NCBI RefSeq assembly: GCF_000218685.1
Contig: NW_006763293.1
Span: 1,485,968 to 1,549,967, forward strand
Reading direction: 5' to 3'
From: Serpula lacrymans var. lacrymans S7.9
Lineage: Eukaryota; Basidiomycota; Agaricomycetes; Boletales; Serpulaceae
Length of the DNA stretch: 64,000 nt
Positions 47,056-61,223 of this stretch are shown piece after piece (the stretch's first letter is position 1; the number at the start of each line of letters is the position of its first letter). The translations under genes were made by a program, and so were the position numbers. The notes beneath the pieces were generated by a model, which saw only the letters and a list, made by a program, of their open reading frames with translations, did not search any database and was not told the DNA's origin.

Positions 47056-47362
47056 TTATAAGGGTTCAATAAGATTGTGATAGCAAGTCTTTTGGTCCAT
47101 TTTTGCTTTAGGCAGGAAGTAAGTTGTGGCAGAAAGGTTTTTGGCAGTCGCATCTAACATGTCCGAAATGTGCAATGTACTTCGGCCGTGGTACGCGGAG
47201 GAAATGACGAGAGCCAAGGGTCGTGACTCGACACGATGGAGTGAGTCACGGGTGTGAAGTAAAACTGCAATGCACATATTTATCACCGCTTGTTCTTCAC
47301 CAGCATGATGTCCTGACTTGCTCAACTCCTATACGCATGTTACACTGACCTTCGGACTTCAT
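47056..47362 (-). CDS. Possible tiny unknown gene
   Basis: I do not recognise this sequence. A minus-strand open frame between 47056 and 47325 encodes a plausible protein segment (GEEQAVINMCIAVLLHTRDS, RPLALVISSAYHGRSTLH, LDATAKNLSATTYFLP) but has no ATG of its own. Joining an ATG exon (47350-47362) to 47056-47312 through a 37-nt GT-AG intron gives 270 nt, 89 residues. The gap to the MED20 stop is only 19 bp, and the start is 25 bp from the divergent kinase start. It could instead be a chance frame in an intergenic region. Confidence 0.33.
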
Positions 47363-47387
47363 TGCTGATATCAAGAGCTAGCAAGAA

Positions 47388-49326
47388 ATGTTATGGTTGG
47401 GTTGCGCAAGATACTTGAATCCATTTCATACCGCTGGCCGGAGGCCCCATATTTCAGAATTACTACCAAATCATGTCCGCCGCCAATCCACCGCTCTGCA
47501 TTTTTACCAGAACCGACAGTTGGAATTGTATGCTTCCAAGGAAACTAAAAGGTTGACCTTAAGGCAGCTTGTGAGTAATGTTCGCTAAACAGTTCTCTTA
47601 TGTTGATCATAGAGTACCAGGTATTCTTCGGTCGTTCAATGGACGAAGAGCGACTCCTCAAGGCATGTATTTCTAGAATGATACCGCGGAAATGTCTCAT
47701 CGGTGTATTTTAGAGCGCCAATTACGTTCGTACTGAGCTCCCCGTTCGCATTGCACATAGAATACGAGACCTACAAGCATTGCCTTATGTTGTTGTAACT
47801 CAGGAAGGTGTTGCAAAGGTGTACGAGGCTAGTTTGATCACGTCTCATTCACACGTCTTTCCTGCTAAAGTTTGCGTATTTTTGCAGTTGTATTGGTCTG
47901 CTTTTGAAAAGTACAGCGTGTTTCTACTATCCGGCCAAATGTTTAACCAATATATTGTAGATTCCGCCGCTACCCACCAATCAATAATATGGCTGATAAT
48001 CAATCTTTCTGTCAATTCTTGGGTAACATATTGGGCGAACAGTGAGCAATAATTGTTCGGGGTTTTGTTGAGAAGCATTCTAACCTCCAATGCCCAGTGC
48101 TACTGTAATTCCTAGTTTATCTCTTGGGCTTTCTCTTTCATCCCCCCACCTCCCACCAGACTCACTTGATTCCTTCATGAGTCGCATGCTAGTTTCCCGC
48201 ATATCAAGGCGGGTACTTGCCGAACACCATATCGCTCTGTCCAAATCCCTCGAGGTCACCAGTACCGGCTCACAGGCGGGGCCTCGTGTAGGCATAATTT
48301 ATACTGGTCTCAACCTCAAGCGTAGCATCGATAGATGCGCCAAATTGCTGAGAGAGCGGCCGTACGACATCGAGGATGACAATGGTGAAAACGTTCCGAA
48401 TAGAGGCTGGCCCGAGGTTGTAGTCGATGGTCATGTGGACACTAAATTCGCGTATATCCGCGAACATCTTGAGTATGTTTCATGTCCCTGGCATAATCAA
48501 CAAATAAACTGAACGTGGTTTCAGATACATAATCTTTGAACTCTTGAAAAACGTAAGTTTACGTTAATGTTAAATAGACCTCATAAAGATTATACGTTTC
48601 AGGCAATGCGGGCAACTTGTTTAAACCATCGGCATAGTTCTATCCTTCCTTCAATACGTGCAACAATTGTTGCGGGCGAGAATGATGTGGGCCTTCGGAT
48701 ATCAGACCAAGGTTGGTTGCATCTTGATATTTCGATGAGATTCTCACGTGAGCTATACCTCTAGGTGGAGGTTTGGTGAAGACGCAGATATCTGCGCCTT
48801 CTGACTTGTTCTCATTCTCGCATGTACGCAATGCCACTCGGATGGACGACACTAGGCTTGGGGCTCTTCGGTCAGCAAGTTCCAGAGGTGTCAAGGCAAC
48901 TGTAGCAGAACAAGTTGGACATTGGCATAACATAGCGCCAGATGATACTTTTATCGCAGATCAGCTGAGCGACAAGGATCCCGAGAGAGAAGCAGGTATT
49001 GCCCCACATCCAAGGATTGGATTGGGCCTTCCAATGAGCAACATCTTTACGACGTGAGCATGCGTTATCTTACCTTTGTTATCCCATCACAAATGCACTC
49101 TACACAGTTATTTTGGAGGATCGTTAGAACTCGTATCTTTAGATGGGTGGGGTATGTTTTTCCAAAGCTATTGGTATATTGGAACTATTTGCTTATTTGA
49201 TCACAACAGGAACTGATGTTTACCTTCGTTTACCGAAGCTGGTGAGGATGCATGATACATCACTATATTTGAATAGCCGCTGATAGTTTACGCTAGGGTA
49301 CAAACCTGGAGGGTATCGAACTATAA
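47388..49326 (+). CDS. Mitochondrial pyruvate/branched-chain dehydrogenase kinase
   Basis: GHKL-fold protein kinase of the PDK/BCKDK (fungal Pkp) family, which phosphorylates and inactivates 2-oxoacid dehydrogenase E1 in the mitochondrial matrix. Exons: 47388-47570, 47621-47662, 47714-47827, 47888-47910, 47961-48041, 48098-48472, 48525-48552, 48603-48711, 48765-49053, 49108-49151, 49210-49241, 49297-49326; 1350 nt, 449 residues. The Arg-rich N-terminus fits a mitochondrial presequence. Landmarks: LRQL/VFFGRSMDEERLLK, SANYVRTELPVRIAHRIRDL, MLVSRISRRVLAEHH, N-box IIFELLKNAMRAT, G1 box ISDQGGG and the glycine-rich lid IGLGLPMSNIF plus YFGGSLEL. Two introns (47663, 47828) need GC donors to keep conserved sequence. 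Family certain; E1 target not resolved. Confidence 0.88.
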
Positions 49327-50003
49327 TGTCGTCTACTTCTGTATGACCTGTGGTGAAACATGATATGATACCATCATCATAACAGTGCTAGTATTCAGGG
49401 GCTGCTAAACATGAATGCTAGGTTGTGTTGTATCGAATGCAACGCGGCAGCCACATGCTTAGATTTATACAGGTGACCAACTTTTCGTTGACCCACAGTG
49501 CCATCGTCATGAAATCGTGTTGTACTGCACCCAGACCCACATACGCCTCTTAGAGCATAGCTCTTTGGTGCTGTTGTCATCACCTGCTGGAATCAATTAC
49601 CGTGGGGTCCGAGCTTACTCATTTGCACTCTAGTAGTATTAGCTTGCGCATTCACTGGATTTTTTCCACCAAGGTCCCGAGTTGCAGCAATCACATTTAT
49701 ACTACCAGAATGCGAAAGTGGTCTAAGTAAGGCATAAGCCAAAGCTGTGCGGTACAGTAGCGAATAGCTGCGCTCCCGGTCCGTTTCGTAAGCTCGAGGT
49801 TCATGTGCCTTGGAATCTGTCGAAATCTTGAGTACAGCCGAGCGTCAACACTCATGTCAATTTTCGTAGAAATGTTCCATGTTGAGTATCTTTTCTGGCG
49901 CTCCTTTCTTCTAGTGTCCCTTCCTTGCTTTCTCCTGGGAATCAGAACCCACATGTCTTTGGCTCTTTTCCCTCAAACTCAGTGAAAGCGAACGTTATCG
50001 ACC
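49327..50003. other. Intergenic region, kinase / Pro-Ser-Tyr-rich gene
   Basis: About 680 bp with no supported gene. Two short ORFs in opposite directions (49395-49583, 49697-49954) lack any conserved feature. The right end presumably serves as promoter for the next gene. Confidence 0.4.
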
Positions 50004-51107
50004 ATGACCGACCACTACATACCACCACCACCAGCATACGAGCACTCTCAGCAGGACAAGAAGGTTTCTGAGATTTCTGACACATTTCAGTCTACTCTCG
50101 TCATATCAGGCACTCCCGTTCGCACTGTAACGAAAACTGACCATGATTGGGATGGGTGTGAAGACGGACTCGAGGACCCATCTCAGTTGCCAGTGAAGTG
50201 GGATGCGACGGTGCAACCTCTGAGAGTGCAGAAGAAGTCTCAGCCTGCGTGGCTGGGAGAAACGAAAGTCCGTGGGGGTCGCACTCCTCGACCACTTCCT
50301 CCCAATCCAGCCATCCAAGTTGAACCTCCCAGTCGACACGCCGATGTCGACCATAATGGCAGTCCCTGGTCAACGCACCAGTCTTATGACGAGCAGCATC
50401 ATGCAACTCATGGTCGAGGGCCATCACCCTTTCCTCCCACCAATACATATGACTCTTATGAACAAGTTGCAGGACAGCATTTCGCAGATCGTTCCTTGCC
50501 ACCTTCCCCTTTATCATCATTCCACTCCAGTACCACTCCTGGCCACCGCCATCGACAATCCCTAGGCGGCTATTCTCCCGCAGCATATCCCACTGCCCCA
50601 TACTCCCAAACAGACTCTTCTCATTCACGTGATCAGACATACCTCAAATTTGATCCCTACGTTGCATACTCCAACTCTCCGAACGAAGTCGAAGATCACA
50701 GAGCGCCAAACTATATCACTCCTGCTGCACTGTACAGGTATGTCATCCTTATCTTAATCACCGACAGCGCTTAACTGTGACCTCAGTTCTGCTATCTCTT
50801 CTCATATGCATCCATCTACAATACCTGCAGGTCATCGTTACCAGTCAGTGTATTCCTTCTCTTCAAGTTATCGTAGCTAACATCTATATCGTGCAGAAGA
50901 CGACAACACATGCATACAAGTTCAGCGTCTGCTATACCCGAAAATTTGATGCATCAGGGCACGGCTACTCCTCTATCACACTCCACATCCTACTCTCAGG
51001 CATATCCCTCTTATGCACCCCCTCTTATGCCTTCTCATTCCTATGAATCTCATATAACGAGATCGCCCAGTCCAAGAACTGGATATCCTCAAATGAGACG
51101 GGCTTAA
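50004..51107 (+). CDS. Pro/Ser/Tyr-rich hypothetical protein
   Basis: I do not recognise a domain. Exons: 50004-50737, 50787-50843, 50897-51107; 1002 nt, 333 residues. The protein starts MTDHYIPPPPAYEHSQQ and contains a PPPPAY motif, of the PPxY type bound by WW domains such as those of Rsp5/Nedd4 ligases. A moderately ordered segment (WLGETKVRGGRTPRPLPPNP) is followed by a long disordered tail rich in Pro, Ser, His and Tyr. The tail ends SPSPRTGYPQMRRA. No signal peptide or membrane span. Adaptor-like behaviour is only inferred from the PPxY motif. Both small introns were set by frame and give a continuous low-complexity tail. Confidence 0.7.
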
Positions 51108-51487
51108 TTCTAAAATGAAAAGAATGCCAATTTACGAGAAGCCTTCCATTTGTTTCAATACTATCACAAGTGCTGTAAGAGTTCTAACATGACCATCTAT
51201 GTTTTTCTTGGGTTATCGTTACTGGTACGCCATGGTCCCGCATGTAGCCTACGTAGTTTAATATACACTGTAACGTTCCATTTCTACTTATCATAATTCA
51301 GTACCCAGTTATCGTACTTGTATACACATTTTACTTTGTACAACGTCCGAGCCTACCTGTTGTGATGGTTCCCATCAAGCCTGCAATGGATAAAAACGGT
51401 ATCTCGTTACATTGCCGTAAGCACCTCTTTTGAGTTCCACCAGCAGTCTGGATTGCTGGTTCTCATCCAGCTCTATATACCACCACC
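51108..51487. other. Intergenic region upstream of the NDR kinase
   Basis: 380 bp with no ORF or RNA gene supported. It holds the terminator region of the upstream gene and the NDR kinase promoter. Confidence 0.4.
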
Positions 51488-53324
<1,837 letters not shown>

Positions 53325-53562
53325 GAGCTGTTGGGGAAGAATGTCAAGACTATGTACTTATCTTGCACATATATACACATATATAGGAGGACTTTGTTGT
53401 CGCAATGCATTTGGTTTACTATTCAGTGTGCAGGCAGAAGGTCATGGTCACGTGACTACTGTAAGGCTTGCGGACATTTTCTACCGTGAAGCAAAACTAA
53501 GACTCGACTATATCACTCTTGTTATCTTCTGTGGAGTTTGCGTGAAGAGTCAAACATTTACG

Positions 53563-56061
53563 ATGTCGAATCCTGCAGCTTTCGCAGGTCTTTGGACATC
53601 TCTCCCAGTTCCACTCACGTCCTGGATGTGAGTTTCGACATACCAATTATCGTTCACGATGACAATGCTCATCAACATTAACTTGAAGTTTGGAGGTAAT
53701 TCAATCCATGGGACACACCCAGATGACTCCTGTACAAGCCTCTACTATACCTCTTTTCATGCAAAATAAGGACGTTGTGGTAGAAGCAGTCACAGGTTCT
53801 GGGAAAACTCTCGCATTCGTGATACCAATACTGGAAAGGCTGATCAGGAGAGAAAGCAAATTAAAAAAGAATGAGATAGGTGCGCTAATTGTCACCCCTA
53901 CAAGGTATGTTTTGAGTAAGCTCAATGAATTCGTCTTAATGCCATCGTTGCAGAGAACTGGCAACACAGATACACTCTATAATTTCTCTCTTCCTCTCCG
54001 CTCAGCCAAATCCCATAACCTCTAGTTCTGACAGTGATGATGACGCACCCATGGATCCTGTAGGGGATAAAATGCAGTTGGATCCAGAAGCACCGAAACC
54101 TTTAGAAGCTCTGCTGCTTATATCCTCTGATCAGTCTTCACCGATCCAAGACATCAAGCGTTTCCTATCATCAGGGGCAGATATCATTATAGGAACACCA
54201 GGCCGGGTTGAAGAATTCTTACTTGGTAGGGGGAAGACTGTGGTCAGCTCAAAGGAACTGGAGGTCTTGGTTTTAGACGAGGCAGATCGGTTAGTTCGCA
54301 ATCTCGAACACAAATACTCAATTTACGATGTCAAAACAGATTACTTGATCTAGGGTTTCAAAATGCCTTGACTCGCATCATTACCCATTTACCAAAGCAA
54401 CGTAGAACTGGTCTGTTTAGCGCCACGATGACGGACGCGGACGCTCTGTCAGAACTAGTTCGTGTGGGTTTGCGAAATCCCGCACGTGTGGTCGTAAAGG
54501 TTCAGACAAAGAAGTCGAAAGCTTCAGGAAAAAACTTTGAACGAGGTGATCTCTTAGAGGAAAGGCGGATCCCTGCCAAGTGAGTTTGGTATTTAAGTAA
54601 ACCGCGCTTCTAGGCTAATATTGTCAACGATAGCCTCAAAAATTTCTACATTAACTGTTTAGCATCGGAAAAGCTAGTGCAACTTGGGCGGATTATCCAA
54701 CAAGAGACCACCATTCACAATGCTTCGCATTTTATCGTCTACTTCGCGACTTGTGCATGCGTGGACTATTTCTATGCAGTGAGTTCAAATGCCTGCGTCT
54801 GTTTTGGATAATATTTTGACAACTTGCGTCACCAGATTCTCCCTCACATTCTCCCGCCTTCCACCAAACTACATTCGCTTCACGGCCACCTTCCCCCGTC
54901 TGCCCGGACTCGCACACTAGCTACATTCTCTTCTTCTTTGTCATTACCCTCGTCTCCCTCGATACTGCTCGCAACGGATGTTGCTGCGCGAGGCCTCGAT
55001 CTTCCACATGTCGATGTCGTCGTCCAATTCGATCCACCTTCAGATCCCAAAGCGTTCTCCCATAGATGTGGACGGACAGCTAGGGCTGGACGAAGTGGGA
55101 AGGCGTATACGCTGTTAGTAGATGTAGAAACGGACTATGTTGGTGAGTTACAGGGAATTTTTTCAATATGAGCCAGCCTTTATAATTCTCCACCGCCTAG
55201 ATTTCATGGCAGTTCGCAAAATTCCTCTTCGCTTACACGCATATATCCACGCGGATGAGTCCGTCACAGAGACAGCTAGTAGCGAGCATGAAGAAGATCC
55301 ATCTGTCAATCAAAATCTGCAACGAACCAGACAGCAATTAGCTACGGATCGTGCATTAAATGACAAGGTTAGCCTCTTTCTTACGCAGCATATGCCAAGC
55401 TATACAATAGGTCTTACCGTACACTCTTAGGCTGTTAAAGCATTTGTCTCTTTCGTTCGGGCTTATTCGAAACACGAAGCATCCTACATATTTCGAGTCA
55501 AAGATCTTGACCTAGTTGGCATCGCCAAGAGCTTCGGGCTCCTGCGACTTCCCCGAATGCCCGAGTTGAAGGGTGCAAATAGGGAGACATGGCAGGACGC
55601 TCAAATAGATGTAAGTGGTGTCTACCAGCACATCTTTAGCTATGCCTATAACATTTTATTGTTCTGTATAGTGGGATACGTATGCTTACGCAGACAAGGC
55701 ACAAGAAGCGAAGCGCCTAGCCGAGGCTGAGACCAAGAATCGAGAACGAGAATCACGTTCGCGCGAAGCGGCTGTTCGAGAAAAAAAGAAGGAGAATGCC
55801 GCTTGGAGTCAGAAAACTGCCAAGAGAGAGGAGAAGGACAAAAGAAAGGACAAAAGAATCAAGAAAAAACGGTGGCTACGAGCTCAACAAGGCGATGAGA
55901 CGGTCGGCACTGGCGAGAAACGAGAGAGAGAACAATCAAGTGAAAGTGGCGATGATGGCGATGACTGGGATGAACTAGCAAAGGAAGAGAGACTTGCTAA
56001 AAAAGTGCGAAAAGGCGTTTCAAGCCAAGCAGAATTCGACATGGAGTTTGCGGATCTTTAA
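53563..56061 (+). CDS. SPB4: DEAD-box RNA helicase Spb4 (DDX55)
   Basis: Nucleolar ATP-dependent RNA helicase for 60S ribosomal subunit assembly. Exons: 53563-53627, 53689-53904, 53954-54289, 54340-54579, 54634-54778, 54836-55142, 55201-55367, 55431-55610, 55672-56061; 2046 nt, 681 residues. Motifs in order: Q motif [12 protein letters not shown], Walker A VTGSGKT (about 55-61), [14 protein letters not shown] box [34 protein letters not shown] and [11 protein letters not shown]. The Spb4 C-terminal domain follows ([31 protein letters not shown]). The tail is a Lys/Arg/Glu-rich coiled segment ending [10 protein letters not shown] Ser/Asp-rich insert lies between the first motifs (about 54020-54110). 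Convergent with the PX-domain gene, 150 bp apart. Confidence 0.92.
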
Positions 56062-56211
56062 AAGGGTTTCCAAGTTCTACATGTTTTAAATGGAATTATG
56101 ATACATAATTGATTCGAAGGTCCTGGTACGGATGCACACAAACAAATGACCTGCAATAGTTGGAGTTACATGAATCGTGATTAGTCGTCAAGGCGTCTTA
56201 TCGTATGTGGT

Positions 56212-59200
56212 TCAGTTCTGGAAACGGAGAAGGGGCCGCAGCTACGAAACAGAGTCAGTATTAATTATTTCAGCTAAATTACTAATGTGAACTCACCATC
56301 TCAACGAAGAGTGGTAGTAGTTGAGGGATGTGGTGAAGGTCAGGAGGTTTGAGTACATCCGTAGCCTTCTTCGCTTTACTCTTCCGCGGAGAAGGGAGAT
56401 CTGGTCGATGATTGGATGGAGATTCTTGCGATTGACGACGTTGAACAGGAACACTATCGCCCGGAGGAGGAGGGGGTAATGGTTTGTGTATTACAGATGA
56501 AAGAGGGAGAGGGGTCGCATCGCGCTGGCTAAGTGAGGATCGGGAGAGATTTAGTGATTTGGAACTTCGAAGAGACAACGAGCGTTGGCGGGCTGGAGGC
56601 ACGTCGTATGACTGCCGTGATGCTGACTGTATGTGTACAGGAGTAACTGTGACGGTGGCAGACCGCGATACAGGCTTCGTCGAGACCGGAACAACCGGAA
56701 CAACGGCCGCGCTCTCCTCGCTCGACTCATCTTCATAACTCCCATCGCTGTCAGTCTCGTATTCACTCGACGATCCCTCACTCTCACTCTCATCCTCGTC
56801 CGTCTCCTCAGCCGCAAGGTCGTCAGCATCTCCCTGCACCAGTTCTCCTAGGCTTATCTCTCCTACCACGCCATGCACTAGAGCAGTTGTAGCCTCATCT
56901 TCTGCATCTGCACCACTTTGCCCCTGTGCTTTACCGAATCGACGTCGGATCCGGCTCTCATAGGCTACCTTCATCTTGTAGTGATACAACGCAACGGCAT
57001 CCACCTCGTTGAGGATGCTCTCACGCTCTTGTCCTGCGTGCGGAAGGAGGTATTCCAGGCTAATAGGATCTCCCAGTCCTTCTCGGACAACAGTCAGGAA
57101 CAGTTCTATCCATCGCATTAGGCTATCGAAGAGGCCCTCTCCGTTGGAGTGGACTTTGTGGACGAAATGGTAAAAAGCCTGCTCGTGCCGCTGGACCAGA
57201 TCGATGAATGTCTGCACAGTCCGCTGTGGATCTTCTTGACTAACTACAGTATGCAATACAACGTGAGTCAGCGAGAGGTGAATTTTGTGAGTGGAAATAA
57301 AATGGTGATGCTATTGACTCACGTTCTTCCGCTTGTTCTACCGTTCTGATAAGATCGTTGACAAAATTCTGAAGATCACCCAAGGAATCCGCAATACTGG
57401 CTGCTCTATAGACTTGTGCCAGCGGGGCGTAGAAAATCGTGATAATATCCTTGAGCAGTTCGGATGTAACACCCTGCAAACACAATTTTTTCAGTTCGAA
57501 GTGGATCAACAAATAGAGTGTAATGCTGACCTCGAAAATGAGTGCAATCAGCTGTTCTTTGTCACGGAGCTCGGAATACAGGCGGGTCAGCACCTTCAAA
57601 TCTTCGAATAGCCATGCATCCTCATTCTGTGGTCCGCTGTCGTCGTCCGAATCATCTTGGTCTTTGCGGTTTTTCATGTATACGACATGGGCACGGTGTG
57701 CTCGGACGACGCGATGCATTTGTGATCGATTGAGGACAGGCTCCTCACCAGAGCGTAAGACAGTCGTTAATACACTCAGACGTTCTTCCTCTAGAGATAA
57801 ATGAGGTGTGATGGCCTTCATTCATAACTCTACAAGAAAGTTTTATGAGAACACACTTACCTGCGTCTTTTTTGTACATATCCTGGATTTCTTTCGGTGC
57901 ATACACGAACAGACGGATCTTCTCACATATGACTGGATCATCGACTTTGCCCTGGACGGATTCGATATCTTCTTCGAGGTTTTTTACTTCCTCAGTTAGG
58001 GAACTCGTGAACATTCTGCGAAAGAAAAGAAAATGAATTGATATATCAGTAAATGTACTATGAGGACTGATCGGATCTGTACCGTTGCAGTAAACTCCGC
58101 CCTCCAAATGGCTGAGCAAGGAAGAGATCGAGCACACCTACCGCCCAGATTGTGTTGAGACATGATAGAAATTTAGATGCGAGTGGAAGGAGGTGGATTG
58201 CTCACTACGTATCATTCCGACTGGGTTACTGATTTTGAGAGCAGCCTTTAACATAAAATAAGGCATCAGACCGTGTATTCGTTTGAGACTTGCAAATGTT
58301 TCAGAGGAACTATCAGAAGCTATGAAAAGGTGAAAGATTGTAGAAGCCAAGCTGGGTGGTATTCATCATCAGAAAGTTTCCGTTGATCGATCTTGAGCTA
58401 AACACATACGATATGCGCGCCCACTCCATGACAGCTTTATAATTGGCAGGGAGTCCGTTGACATTGGGAGTAACCTTTATTGTGTCGAATACATATGTAA
58501 GGCCATCTGATCCGATGATCAGTAGGCTAAACCACAGAGTGAATTGATATGACTGACTTTTACCCATAATGTCCCCTTTAACATTCTTGACGGCATCACG
58601 AAGTCCATCGACACGACTTGCAACTTCGCGGGCGAAACGTTTACGCCCTTCATCTCGCATCATATCTGCTTCTTCGCGGCGCTGCACATCGTCCAACTCC
58701 TCTGGACTTAATGTAGTGGGTCCCGATACCAAGAAGGATCGGAGAACAGGAGACGAAGCAATCGCAGATGAAGCCATCAAGGAATGCAGGTAGGCGCGCA
58801 ATGTAAGCCTATTTTTCTCCCGCGAGAGACGTGACGGGAAGCCTTGCTGAGAGGGAGAGAACGGCAGAGAATCTGAGCTTCCGTTGGATTGTGTATCGGT
58901 CATGGATGCTGACTGCGCCCTACTCATGAACGACGATATGGTGGAATAAGCTCCTTGTGGCGGCGCAGTGACCGCTGATTTGTCTTTTCCGGGTGGGGAT
59001 TTGATAGCTTCCTCTGGATGAGCCTTGCGTAGCTAGAGAAGCAAAAGCAGATATTCAATTACAGGCTGACGAGGACTACGGAGATTTACGGACTTCATCT
59101 GCAAGGGTTTTGAAATCGCCGTATCTACGGGACACAAACATATCCGGCTGAGAATGTAGACGAGTACGAATGATGAATTCCTATATCATTGAGATGGATT

Positions 59201-59964
59201 GAGATATGGTACACGTCTACTGGAAGCGATGAGATAATGCAGACCTCGTGCACCCTACTGCGTACTCGACCTCTGTCTGTGACTGTTCGCACACAGACAA
59301 CATTGACCTCGAATACATCTTTTGTCTTGAGATTGCGGGCTTGACGTTTCTTTGCGAGATCTTCAAGGCGATCGAGATCAGTCTGCTTGAGCCTGACGAC
59401 CTCTTCTTGCTCGACGAGTTTTGTCCCTGAGCCCAAGAGCAGAGCCAAATTTTTCTCTAGCTTCTCGAGCATCTTGGGGCGGGCTTGTTCTGAGCCTTCC
59501 TCGGCATCATCGAGAAGATTGGTTGGGGAGAGATTTCTGGCAAAGGCAGAGGCGACGAAGGGCTGCAATTTCTCTGAGTAGAAGTCCTTTGGGGCTGTGG
59601 CCATGAAGGGAAAAGAGAGGATGAACTTGCGGAAGAAATAGCGCAGGAAGGGCAGATCGAGCATAGGAGAGCCTTTCGGAGGTGGCGAGAAGGGTGAGCC
59701 GAGGTAGGAGAGGGTGGATACGTTACCGGACTGTGCATTTGTGATGTCGTTGAGTTCTCTGCGGAACTGAAGCTGTATGAGCGATTTCTTGAGGTAATGA
59801 GCACGCAAAGGGGTTAATGGACCGCGATTGAGCTCTGGCATGTCCGTGTGTGGATTGTTTGATTCAGATTGGGCAGCATCAGATGATGGTGGTAATGCTG
59901 GTATCTGTCGCGTTGGGCGTCTTGGGCGGGAGCGAGGCTTGGATTCGAGTGGAAGTGCAGCCAT
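56212..59964 (-). CDS. PX-domain protein of the YPR097W/LEC1 type
   Basis: Fungal peripheral membrane protein with a PX phosphoinositide-binding domain between an N-terminal PX-associated region and a C-terminal DUF3818 region. Minus-strand exons, high to low: 59245-59964, 59094-59180, 58558-59032, 58410-58506, 58206-58351, 58083-58137, 57861-58015, 57531-57790, 57323-57473, 56297-57243, 56212-56241; 3123 nt, 1040 residues. PX signals: RVHEEFIIRTRLHSQPDMFV and SRRYGDFKTLADELRKAHPE with a following Pro-rich loop. The C-terminal region has LASTIFHLFIASDSSSETFA, DLFLAQPFGGRSLLQRMF, EPVLNRSQMHRVVRAHRAHV and PQRTVQTFIDLVQRHE. A Glu/Asp-Ser tract and a Pro/Ser tail close it. The start is the first ATG in frame; a longer N-terminus is possible. 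Role in sterol or lipid handling is inferred from the yeast relative. Confidence 0.8.
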
Positions 59965-60504
59965 TGGAGTGAGTAGAGAGACTGTGCCTGCCACAGCCAG
60001 TTCCTGCGCACTCCCGTCCAATCATTACGTCAGAATGCATCCAATCTTGGCCTAGATAACGGTAAACAGTTTATAACAAAGTCACTAACAATCTCATCAA
60101 GAGAACACTGATAACAGCTCTGTCGATCTAAAGGTTCAAAATCTTATGTGCAGGACAATCACATTCTATTTGTCCTTGTGAACAGTACTTATGTCGCACT
60201 GTCGACATCGTGAAAGCCGCCTCCACACCGCAAGTGCTCATGTACGATATCATACCAGCTATCGACTTGCAATATCAGGAATGACCTACACGCTACCTTT
60301 GTCAGGTACCAATATCTAAAACCCATCACGTTCCGCTAATATACATTTGTATCTGCCTAGACAATCACATTAGTTGCACCTGTTGAACTTTCATCATGTA
60401 CTTACTTGAAACTCCCATACGACGATCAATATCCAGAAGAGAGACTTTGATGGTATAACCCTTTTTTAGAACGCATCTAAACCCCCGTTGCACCCCGGAC
60501 ATGT
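59965..60504. other. Intergenic region upstream of the PX-domain gene
   Basis: 540 bp with no supported gene. It contains the PX-domain gene promoter on the minus strand and the 3' end of the small gene at 60505-60989. No TATA box or repeat stood out. Confidence 0.4.
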
Positions 60505-60989
60505 TCAACTGTTGGGCGCATAGACCTTTTGTCCTCGATAAGTCCTTCCATTCTCATCTAACAAACTCTTCAACTTCCCCGCAACCGCGCGCACCCCATC
60601 TCGACATTCGTCCATCCCTCTCCACGTCCCCGCCACACTCCAGCACTCAGAGCATGCCTTCGAAGCGTCGTTTACCGTCTCCAGTTCCAGCTCCCCTCGA
60701 CTGTGCAGCACGACCAGGACATCGACGAGGCGGGTGAACCCAGTGTACCATGTGCTCATCCCCTGCCCAGGGTTCATGCTCGTATCAGTCACAAGGTATG
60801 AAGACGCCAGATTGATGGCACGCCGTAGGATAGCTTGATCAATTGACCCACTCTCGTGAGTCATGCGCGCTAGGACATTCACCACGAAATGACCATAGTC
60901 CGTTGGATGAATCTGTCCAGGCTGCTGAGCCTTTGATAGACGTGAGTGAGTAGAACAGAGACGTGTTTATATCGAATCCGTACCTCCAT
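60505..60989 (-). CDS. Small hypothetical protein with a 6-nt first exon
   Basis: I do not recognise a domain. A minus-strand ORF (60505-60930) begins with GCT CAG CAG and has no upstream Met in frame, but a GT-AG intron of 53 nt joins it to ATG GAG at 60984-60989. The product is 143 residues (432 nt): MEAQQPGQIHPTDYGHFVV, then ARMTHESGSIDQAILRRA, TGFTRLVDVLVVLHSRGE, SKACSECWSVAGTWRGMDE and LLDENGRTYRGQKVYAPNS. The mix of helices and conserved-looking Trp/Cys/Gly positions suggests a real folded protein. It is divergent from the CCDC47-like gene (234 bp). The alternative is an internal Met start at 60868 with a shorter product. Confidence 0.6.
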
Positions 60990-61223
60990 TTGGTATCAAA
61001 CGAGTCGTAGACTCGTCAAAAAGATATTTGCTTGGCCTGACAATACCGGGAGAAATGTTCTGAGACCGTGAGCGGGCTCATGGCAAAATATAGGGTATTC
61101 AAGTTCAGATCCGAAGCCATTGCAAAACGATCCTGTCCTTCAGCGCTAGTACCCTTGACATACATTCTACCGGAAAATGCCGCGGTCTCTTTTCCCAATT
61201 CTTCCTTTCCTTCGCCAATTCCT

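Noticed and set aside
50101..50640. 179-residue minus-strand ORF
   Set aside because: Antisense shadow of the Pro/Ser/Tyr-rich gene; no start context, splice extension or family signal.
61068..61223. Upstream in-frame ATG of the CCDC47-like gene
   Set aside because: The added 52 residues are unlike the family N-terminus, which begins at MASLLNLIGG, and the segment lies in the intergenic promoter.
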